Positions 57,431 through 63,176 of a stretch of DNA of 64,000 nucleotides are shown one piece after another. The DNA is taken from the NCBI GenBank assembly GCA_963770155.1, contig CAVYOE010000001.1, forward strand, positions 372,001 through 436,000. The letters run 5' to 3'. This stretch comes from CAVYOE01 sp963770155 (lineage in GTDB: Bacteria > Actinomycetota > Thermoleophilia > Solirubrobacterales > 70-9). The notes under the pieces were generated by a model. The model was given only the letters and a program-made list of their open reading frames with translations. It was not told the DNA's origin and did not search any database. A program made the position numbers and the translations under genes. Within the stretch, counting starts at the first letter, position 1; every line of letters starts with the position of its first letter.

Positions 57431-58471
57431 ATGGAGCCGATGCCCTGGTCGGGAATGAAGCAGGGTGCCCGGCGAGCTTCGTGGGCACCCGGGTCCGCGC
57501 TCGCCGCCGCGATGGCGGCCGGCCTATTGGTCCTCGGCGGCTGCGGCGGCTCTGACAGCGAGGACGAGGGGCCCCAGTCCAAACCCGCACCGGCCGCATC
57601 GGAATTTCCGGCGCCGGACGGACGCAAGTTGAACGAGCTCCTCCAGGCAACGGCCGAGCCCGTCGACCTGGTGGTCTCGCCGGCCCAGCAGGTCCTCCGG
57701 CTCGGCAAGAACCGTTTCGCATTCGGCATCTTCAACGTCGACCGCAGTCAGGTGACCGACGCCGAGGTCGCGCTCTATGCCGCACCGGGGGGGAACGCCC
57801 AGGGGCGGGCCAGCGGGCCGTACCCGGCGAGGATCGAGACGCTCGAGACCGAGCAGGCATTCCGGTCCCGTACGACCGCGGACGATCCCGGCGCCGCGCT
57901 TGCCGCGTACGTAACCGAGATCGACTTCAAAAAGCCCGGGCCCTGGTCCCTGGCCGCGATGGTCCGCGAGGGCGACTCCTATAAGGCCGTGCTCCTTCCG
58001 AGCGTCAGCCAAGTCGGCCAGTTCGACGCGGTTCCGGCAGTCGGGGAGAAGGCACCCCGGACCGAAACCGAGACGGCCGAGACAACGGAGCCCGACCTGC
58101 TCGAGACCCGGACCCCGCCCGACACGATGCACGAGGCGAACTTCGCCGACGTCCTCGGGCGCAAGCCGGTGGTCCTGCTCTTCTCATCGCCGAGCTTCTG
58201 TGTCAGCCGCACCTGTGGGCCGGTCACCGACGTGGCCGAGCAGGTAAAGCAGGAGGCCGGGGAGGGGGTGGAGTTCATCCACCAGGAGCCCTACGTCGAC
58301 AACCAGGTCCAGAAGGGCCTGCGCCCGCCGCTGCGGGCGTTCAATCTCCCCGGGGAGCCCTGGGTCTTCGTGATCGATCGCGACGGCGTCATCCGCGCCG
58401 AGTTCGAGGGCCCGTTCAGCGTCGCGGAGCTGACCGAGGCGGTGGAGCAAGTCTCCGGAGGAGCGCAGTGA
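57431..58471 (+). CDS. Lipoprotein with C-terminal thioredoxin-like domain
   Basis: 346 aa, ATG start. The signal peptide ends in the lipobox LVLGGC (Cys about 38). The N-terminal half has PVDLVVSPAQQVLRLGKNRF and AFGIFNVDRSQVTDAEVALY, an immunoglobulin-like exported domain. The C-terminal half is thioredoxin-like: LGRKPVVLLFSSPSFCVSRT with a CVSRTC pair, then EFIHQEPYVDN and EPWVFVIDRDGVIRAEFEG. The CxxxxC spacing differs from CxxC oxidoreductases, so redox or metal-delivery roles are open. Its stop overlaps the HPt gene (GTGA). Confidence 0.82.
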   Translation: MEPMPWSGMKQGARRASWAPGSALAAAMAAGLLVLGGCGGSDSEDEGPQSKPAPAASEFPAPDGRKLNELLQATAEPVDLVVSPAQQVLRLGKNRFAFGIFNVDRSQVTDAEVALYAAPGGNAQGRASGPYPARIETLETEQAFRSRTTADDPGAALAAYVTEIDFKKPGPWSLAAMVREGDSYKAVLLPSVSQVGQFDAVPAVGEKAPRTETETAETTEPDLLETRTPPDTMHEANFADVLGRKPVVLLFSSPSFCVSRTCGPVTDVAEQVKQEAGEGVEFIHQEPYVDNQVQKGLRPPLRAFNLPGEPWVFVIDRDGVIRAEFEGPFSVAELTEAVEQVSGGAQ

Positions 58472-58875
58472 GCACGCCCGAGCGGCGCCAGCCGACCGAA
58501 CCTTCCACCTCCGAGCACGAGCTGCTCCTTTCCCTCGTCGAGGAGGGCAAGCGCCGCAAGGGCCGGATCGCCGATGCGGCCCGCCGTGCCAGCGAGGGAG
58601 GGGAGAGCGTCCCCGAGGCCCTGGAGGAGTTGCGGGCCGAGGCACACGCACTCAAGGGCGCAGCGGCCGTGGTCGGGGTGACCAGGCTGTTCGAGCTGGG
58701 CCGCGCGCTCGAGGAACCGCTGCTGGAAGCGATTGAAGATGGAGCCCTCTCCTCGGAGCACGCCCGGATCGTCTCCCGCGCCGCCCGGGCCTACGTCGAG
58801 GGGGCCGAGGCAGCCGCTGCCGGGGAGGCCGAGCCTGCCTCGGTCGCTGACTCGATCGAGGAACTCACCGCCTGA
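58468..58875 (+). CDS. HPt-domain-like protein
   Basis: 135 aa, GTG overlapping the lipoprotein stop. The all-helical sequence contains EELRAEAHALKGAAAVVGVT followed by RLFELGRALEEPLLEAIEDG, which matches the histidine phosphotransfer (HPt) four-helix bundle with phospho-acceptor His in AHALKGAA near residue 59. No histidine kinase or response regulator is adjacent. It could relay phosphate for a distant system or be a degenerate HPt used as a binding module. Coupling to a thioredoxin-like lipoprotein is unexpected. Confidence 0.75.
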   Translation: MSTPERRQPTEPSTSEHELLLSLVEEGKRRKGRIADAARRASEGGESVPEALEELRAEAHALKGAAAVVGVTRLFELGRALEEPLLEAIEDGALSSEHARIVSRAARAYVEGAEAAAAGEAEPASVADSIEELTA

Positions 58876-58906
58876 GCCCGTCGCGTCGCCGCGCTACGCT
58901 CGCCCC

Positions 58907-58980
58907 GGGCCGGTAGCTCAGGTGGTTAGAGCAGCGGACTCATAATCCGTAGGTCGGAGGTTCGAATCCTCCCCGGCCCA
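58907..58980 (+). tRNA. tRNA with CAU anticodon, possibly Ile2
   Basis: 74-nt cloverleaf: acceptor GGGCCGG/CCGGCCC with discriminator A, D arm GCTC/GAGC, anticodon stem GCGGA/TCCGT around CTCATAA (anticodon CAT), T arm GGAGG/CCTCC with TTCGAAT. It is not an initiator. The GGGCC acceptor resembles isoleucine tRNAs, so this may be the AUA-reading Ile2 tRNA (C34 changed to lysidine by TilS), while the CAU tRNA at 1.8 kb would be Met. The split is a suggestion. Confidence 0.92.
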
Positions 58981-59055
58981 TTACCGGGTAGACCAAAGCG
59001 ACCTGGCGAAAATCGGTCTTGACCGAGACGCTGAATCGGTGGTAGCTTTGCGGCC

Positions 59056-60618
59056 ATGCACCAGGGAGCTGGATGGGGCATGCGACGGAGGGCCGGGCTC
59101 GTGGGAGCGCTCGCGGCGCTCGCTTGCGCGCTGTCCCCCGCCGGGGCCGGCGCCGCTCAGCAGATCGGGATGACGATGTTCCCGTCGGTCACGTCCGAAG
59201 CGATGAACTGCCTTGATGGGGTGGCCGATCCGAATCAATACGACACGGCAACCCTGATCCAATATCAGAGGCAGACGGGCTCGTCTCCTTCCTACACCGT
59301 GCCGGCGAACGGCGTGATCACGTCGTGGGCTCACATGCCGCCGGGGCCGGTCGGCTGGGCGGAATCAATAGCTCTCCGGGTGTTCAGGCCTCAAGGCGGG
59401 ACCCAGTTCAAGGTCATCGGACAGAGCGCCGAGCAAGCCATCGTTCAAGATCCTGTGAGCGGGGACCCTGTGTACAGCTCGTATCCCGTGAACCCCGGGA
59501 TCAAGGTACAGGCGGGCGACGTCATCGGCTTGTCCCTCGCACATGCTGGCAATGTCGCCTATTGCCGGGAGGCCGTTCGACCGGAGAACGAAGGAGACAA
59601 GACGAGAGAGATCCCCGGCACGGGCGATCCCGGCACTGTCGTCGTAGGAACACCTAGCGACACTCTCAACTTCACCACCACCAGCCCCAGCAATGAACAG
59701 CCGGGGCGGCTCTCCCTGGCGGTGACGCTGGAGCCCGACGCCGACAACGACGGTCTCGGAGACGAGACTCAGGAGGCCGTCCCATTTGGGAGCTTCGCCC
59801 GGCAGCTCGGGATGACGATGCACCCGACTATGCGGATCGAGCCCCTCGGCGTCCCGCCCGCCCCGGACCCGCCCGACACGATGAACTGCCTTAAAGAGGA
59901 TGTGCCTCAGTTCAACACGGCAACGCTGATTCAGTACAAGCGACAGACGGGCTCGACGCCCACCTACACCGTGCCCGCGAACGGTGTGATCACGTCGTGG
60001 GCTCATACAGCGCCTTTGTTCAACTGGGTCAACCAGGCCGCTCTGCAGGTGTTCAGGCCGGCGGGCGGGGACAGTTTCAACGTCATCGGGCAGAGCGCCC
60101 TCGAGGAGATCACCGGCGACCTCGTCGGCGCCGTGTACAACTCGTTCCCGACCCGGATCCCCGTACAGGCGAACGACGTTCTCGGCTTGTCGGTCGAACA
60201 TCTCGGCAACATCGGTTACTGCCAGGAGCTCGCCGACTTGAATAACGCTGGGGATAAGACGCGAGAGATCGTCGGTACGGGGAACTCCGCTGCCGGCCTG
60301 CCCTGTACCCCATTTAATGGCAATCAACCTCTCGACTTCGGCACCGCTGCCGCTGTCGCCAGCGAGCGGACTGCGCGGCTCTCCCTGGCGGTGACGATCG
60401 AGCCCGACGCCAACAACGACGGCTACGGGGACCTGACCCAGGCCCATCACCCAGCGGACGGGAGAGGCCCGTGTGTCCCCGCATCTTCTGCGGGCGGGGG
60501 CGCCGGGGGCGCCCCAATACCGCCCGCCGCCGCGCTCGCGGCGGTCCCGCGGAAGAAGTGCAAGAAGGGCCGCAAGCTCCGCCGCGGCAAGTGCGTGAAG
60601 AAGAAGAAGAAGAAGTAG
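59056..60618 (+). CDS. Secreted protein with tandem-duplicated domain and Lys-rich tail
   Basis: 520 aa (ATG 59056; ATG 59080 also possible). A signal peptide precedes two copies of a roughly 200-residue beta domain. Unit 1 (about 35-240) and unit 2 (about 247-462) share TATLIQY.RQTGS, YTVPANGVITSWAH, VFRP.GG..F.VIGQSA and GDKTREI, and each ends in a Ca-binding-like loop, EPDADNDGLGDETQ and EPDANNDGYGDLTQ. The C-terminus is a Gly/Ala/Pro linker and KKCKKGRKLRRGKCVKKKKK. Function unknown; the basic tail could bind wall polymers. Confidence 0.85.
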   Translation: MHQGAGWGMRRRAGLVGALAALACALSPAGAGAAQQIGMTMFPSVTSEAMNCLDGVADPNQYDTATLIQYQRQTGSSPSYTVPANGVITSWAHMPPGPVGWAESIALRVFRPQGGTQFKVIGQSAEQAIVQDPVSGDPVYSSYPVNPGIKVQAGDVIGLSLAHAGNVAYCREAVRPENEGDKTREIPGTGDPGTVVVGTPSDTLNFTTTSPSNEQPGRLSLAVTLEPDADNDGLGDETQEAVPFGSFARQLGMTMHPTMRIEPLGVPPAPDPPDTMNCLKEDVPQFNTATLIQYKRQTGSTPTYTVPANGVITSWAHTAPLFNWVNQAALQVFRPAGGDSFNVIGQSALEEITGDLVGAVYNSFPTRIPVQANDVLGLSVEHLGNIGYCQELADLNNAGDKTREIVGTGNSAAGLPCTPFNGNQPLDFGTAAAVASERTARLSLAVTIEPDANNDGYGDLTQAHHPADGRGPCVPASSAGGGAGGAPIPPAAALAAVPRKKCKKGRKLRRGKCVKKKKKK

Positions 60619-60620
60619 CA

Positions 60621-61901
60621 CTGGCCACGACGAAACTGAGGCGTCGCCGCATCCTCGCCGGAATCGCGATCGCGGCATCGGCCCTGACTATCTCCGGCTG
60701 CATGACGGCATGCCGCGACGTGATCAAGGATCACACCCTCACTTTCTCGCCTGCGACGAACGCCGACGTCAACGAGCCGATCACGATCACCTCCACCTGG
60801 CGGATCACCGACCCCAGCCTCGAGACGACCGCCTCCAGTGGATTCGATCTCAACGGGGACGGGACGTTCGAAACAACGGCGACGCAATTCGGACCGCCTC
60901 CGACACAAACCTCGCCGGCCGGAGGTCTCCTCGCGACCCAGACGACGACCACGGAATATCCGACCGACCGGATCGTCCGCATCTCGCACCTGGCGACCGC
61001 AAGGGCCAGAACGATCGGCGACGCTCCAAAGCACAACATCGTCTCGCGCGACCTGCGGGTCGGGAATCCGAAGCTACTCGCCAAGCTGCCAGTGGCGTCG
61101 TTCAGATTCGGACCCTCTATCCCCGAGGCCGGAAGCGCGGTCGTCCTCGACGCCACGGCTTCGCACGATCCCAACGGAAACGTGACCAGTTACGAGTGGG
61201 ACCTCGACGGGGATGGCGACTACGAGCGCACCAGCGGCGCGCGGACCACGACCTTCACGCCCGCCGAGCGCTGTTTCTGTGGCGTCAACCTCCGTGTCAC
61301 TGATGACACCGGGATGACTACCACCACCCGCCGGGTCATCCCCGTGACCGCCGCCACGCCGGATCCGGTCGGCGGCACGCTGGCTCACACCGCCGCGGCG
61401 GAGGGCAGGGGGAAGCGTGTCTCATTGACGCTCGGCGGCAATGCCACCGAGCTCAACCCGGGGACTGCGGTGCTGAACGGGAACAGCCTGGTCAGCACCG
61501 GTCGGGTCGTCCGTGGCACGACCTCGCCGAAGGGCTTCCCCTCGGAACTGCGGCGGGGCAAGCGCCCGATCCGGTTCGTGACCAAGCTCGACGGCAGCAC
61601 CGACATCACCACCGGGGCGACCAAGCTGAAGGGAATCGCGGTGCTGGCCTTCCCGAGGGGAGGCAAGGCATGCACCAGCCTCACCGCCGACCTGTCGAGC
61701 GCTGGAAGCGGCGCGGGGTCGTTCCGGGTCCTCGGCGGCACGGGCAAAGCGAAGCGTCTTCGCGTGAACGTCAAAGGCACCGGCGAGGCCCTGACCAACT
61801 CGCTGAAGCTCAGCGGCCGCGGCCGGGTCGACCTGAAGGGCAAGTCCAAGCGCAAGTTCGGGCGCAACGGCTGCCGCGCACTGGCCGGGTCCCTTCCGTA
61901 G
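60621..61901 (+). CDS. Lipoprotein with PKD-like domain
   Basis: About 426 aa. The signal KLRRRRILAGIAIAASALTI ends in the lipobox ISGC (Cys about 28). No ATG, GTG or TTG lies in frame between the previous stop and this signal; CTG 60621 is the only near-cognate candidate. The body has an N-terminal beta domain (SLETTASSGFDLNGDGTFET), a PKD-like domain (VLDATASHDPNGNVTSYEWD then LDGDGDYERTSG) and a C-terminal lysine/arginine-rich beta domain (LSGRGRVDLKGKSKRKFGRN) like other exported proteins here. It follows the duplicated secreted protein by two bases, so the pair may act together at the cell surface. Confidence 0.8.
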   Translation: MATTKLRRRRILAGIAIAASALTISGCMTACRDVIKDHTLTFSPATNADVNEPITITSTWRITDPSLETTASSGFDLNGDGTFETTATQFGPPPTQTSPAGGLLATQTTTTEYPTDRIVRISHLATARARTIGDAPKHNIVSRDLRVGNPKLLAKLPVASFRFGPSIPEAGSAVVLDATASHDPNGNVTSYEWDLDGDGDYERTSGARTTTFTPAERCFCGVNLRVTDDTGMTTTTRRVIPVTAATPDPVGGTLAHTAAAEGRGKRVSLTLGGNATELNPGTAVLNGNSLVSTGRVVRGTTSPKGFPSELRRGKRPIRFVTKLDGSTDITTGATKLKGIAVLAFPRGGKACTSLTADLSSAGSGAGSFRVLGGTGKAKRLRVNVKGTGEALTNSLKLSGRGRVDLKGKSKRKFGRNGCRALAGSLP

Positions 61902-61927
61902 TCAGAACGGCGCCGAGACTCTTCGAC

Positions 61928-62341
61928 ATGGCCAAGGCGACCGGCTCGGACAAAGACGAATCTCCCGGCGAGCTGATCGACGCGAAGATCGCGGAGCTGG
62001 GTGACTGGCGCGGCGAAATCCTCTCCAACGTCAGGGCCCTGATCAGGGAGGCCGACCCCGATGTGGTCGAAGAGGTGAAGTGGAGGAAGCCTTCTAACCC
62101 GGCAGGGGTTCCGGCCTGGTCACACAACGGGCTGATCTGCACGGGCGAGACCTACAAGTCGGCTGTGAAGCTGACCTTCGCCAAGGGCGCATCGCTGAAG
62201 GACCCCTCGAGCTTGTTCACCTCGAGCCTCGATGGCAAGGTCCGGCGCGCGATCGACCTTCATGAGAAAGACACGATCGACGAGGACGCGTTCAAGGCGC
62301 TGATCCGCGAGGCCGTGGCGCTGAACGAGTCCTCTGGTTAA
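61928..62341 (+). CDS. DUF1801/YdhG-like protein
   Basis: 137 aa, ATG 61928. The segment SPGELIDAKIAELGDWRGEI, then LIREADPDVVEEVKWRKPSN, PAWSHNGLICTGETYKSAVK and LTFAKGASLKDPSSLFTSSL are typical of DUF1801 (YdhG/YjbR/frataxin-like fold). Proteins of this group are small, alpha-beta and mostly uncharacterised; some were proposed as iron chaperones. A GC-rich palindrome follows 6 bases after the stop. Confidence 0.9.
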   Translation: MAKATGSDKDESPGELIDAKIAELGDWRGEILSNVRALIREADPDVVEEVKWRKPSNPAGVPAWSHNGLICTGETYKSAVKLTFAKGASLKDPSSLFTSSLDGKVRRAIDLHEKDTIDEDAFKALIREAVALNESSG

Positions 62342-62346
62342 AGCCA

Positions 62347-62370
62347 GCGCGAGGGGCAGGGCCCTCGCGC
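62347..62370. terminator. GC-rich palindrome between convergent genes
   Basis: GCGCGAGGG / CCCTCGCGC, 9-bp stem with a 6-nt loop, just after the DUF1801 gene and downstream of the convergent small gene at 62.4 kb. There is no T-run, so intrinsic termination is likely but weakly supported. Confidence 0.55.
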
Positions 62371-62400
62371 CGGTTGTTGCATCGGTACCTGGGTGAAGTC

Positions 62401-62520
62401 CTAGTCGGCGCTGTCGCCGGCTTCGTCCTGCTTGCCGGCGTCCTCGCCCTGGTCTCCAGCCTCAGGCTCGTCGCCGCTCTCCCACGGCGTTGCGTTCTCT
62501 TCGGCCTGTTGCTCTTCCAT
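62401..62520 (-). CDS. Small acidic protein 1 (39 aa)
   Basis: ATG 62520 (or 62532, adding MQGF) to TAG 62401. The product starts MEEQQAEENATPWESGDEPE and is about one-third Asp/Glu with only one Lys. AGGG stands 4 bases before ATG 62520. It is soluble and surely disordered. Its N-terminus resembles that of the second small gene (MFEEQEAPQE). It lies between two strong hairpins with little room for its own promoter, so read-through from the upstream small gene is likely. No homologue is recognised; coding status is inferred from start, ribosome site and composition. Confidence 0.5.
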   Translation of the reverse strand: MEEQQAEENATPWESGDEPEAGDQGEDAGKQDEAGDSAD

Positions 62521-62561
62521 AAATCCCTGCATACCCGCATCCCGGCGCTTGACGCACGAAA

Positions 62562-62583
62562 GAGGCCCCTGGGCAGGGGCCTC
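62562..62583 (-). terminator. Strong hairpin, minus-strand terminator
   Basis: GAGGCCCCTG / CAGGGGCCTC is a 10-bp perfect stem. On the minus strand TTTC follows. It lies between the two small acidic genes. Confidence 0.65.
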
Positions 62584-62601
62584 ATGCAACAGGAGACCAC
62601 T

Positions 62602-62636
62602 GGCGAGGGGCCGAAGTCAAATTCGGCCGCCTCGCC
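62602..62636 (-). other. Long two-part hairpin downstream of small acidic gene 2
   Basis: GGCGAGG pairs with CCTCGCC and, inside, GCCGAA with TTCGGC around a 6-nt loop. It begins 33 bases after the stop of the 34-aa gene and may protect or regulate its mRNA. Confidence 0.55.
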
Positions 62637-62668
62637 CAGCAGTCAGATTGGGCAGCTAGAGGACGGTG

Positions 62669-62773
62669 CTACTCGCCGCCGTCTCCACCTTCGCTACCAC
62701 CGTTGCCGCCCTCGCCGCCACCGGCTTCCTCGCCGAGGCCGCCCTCTTGCGGTGCTTCTTGCTCTTCGAACAT
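62669..62773 (-). CDS. Small acidic glycine-rich protein 2 (34 aa)
   Basis: ATG 62773 is preceded by a consensus AAAGGAG with 5-base spacing, the best ribosome site in the region. The peptide starts MFEEQEAPQEGGLGEEAGGG and continues with Gly/Glu/Asp/Asn/Ser only, ending GDGGE at TAG 62669. It has no Lys, Arg or aromatic residue after position 2. It is hydrophilic and strongly acidic, with no signal or membrane segment. Function unknown; possible roles include a disordered binder or a peptide precursor, but no modifying enzyme is nearby. Confidence 0.6.
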   Translation of the reverse strand: MFEEQEAPQEGGLGEEAGGGEGGNGGSEGGDGGE

Positions 62774-62861
62774 GCGTCTCCTTTGGTTGACGACTGGAGT
62801 GATTCCTAGCGGACTCTATCCACAAGCGGGCATGCGGAAACTTCGCGAGCAGCAGAAATGT

Positions 62862-62892
62862 GAAGGGCCGCCCATGATTCGGGCGGCCCTTC
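62862..62892 (-). terminator. Hairpin upstream of the small acidic genes
   Basis: GAAGGGCCGCCC / GGGCGGCCCTTC, a perfect 12-bp stem with a 7-nt loop. On the minus strand it is followed by ACATTTCTG, a weak T-rich tail. It separates the 63.1-kb mini-gene from the acidic genes. Confidence 0.65.
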
Positions 62893-63022
62893 AGGTGAGC
62901 GCGGTGTGCCGGCGACAACTGAACTCGGCGGGGCGGGACAGCACCCACCACTCTCGCCAGCCGGTGCCAGGGTTGGATTCCGCTCAGCGGCCGCGCGCCG
63001 CGACGGTCCCGGACACTTCAAA

Positions 63023-63041
63023 TCGGGGACCTTGTCCCCGA
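63023..63041 (-). terminator. Intrinsic terminator of the 63.1-kb mini-gene
   Basis: TCGGGGAC / GTCCCCGA, 8-bp stem with a 3-nt loop, followed on the minus strand by TTTG. It lies 12 bases after the mini-ORF stop. Confidence 0.6.
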
Positions 63042-63052
63042 AAGCGCCAGGC

Positions 63053-63097
63053 CTAGCGGCCCCGCACCTCCGGCGTCCCGAAAAGCATCGAACTCAA
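63053..63097 (-). CDS. Mini-ORF behind a full-length Shine-Dalgarno sequence
   Basis: On the minus strand AGAAAGGAGGTGGTCC (63102-63117) matches all but one base of the complement of the usual 16S rRNA 3' end (AGAAAGGAGGTGATCC). TTG 63097 follows and opens a 14-codon frame, MSSMLFGTPEVRGR; ATG 63088 gives 11 codons. TAG at 63053 is followed by a terminator-like hairpin. The arrangement looks like a self-contained transcript with an extremely strong ribosome site. Whether the peptide matters, or the RNA acts by holding ribosomes, cannot be told from sequence. Confidence 0.4.
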   Translation of the reverse strand: MSSMLFGTPEVRGR

Positions 63098-63176
63098 GTT
63101 AGGACCACCTCCTTTCTCCGGTGAACTGAATTGAAGCAAATCGGGCAGACCGCCTGGCGGCGAATACGCTTTGCGA

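Noticed and set aside
63102..63117. Fragment of a 16S rRNA gene on the plus strand
   Set aside because: GGACCACCTCCTTTCT resembles the 16S 3' end, but only 16 bases match and nothing rRNA-like precedes them; a strong ribosome site on the minus strand explains it better.
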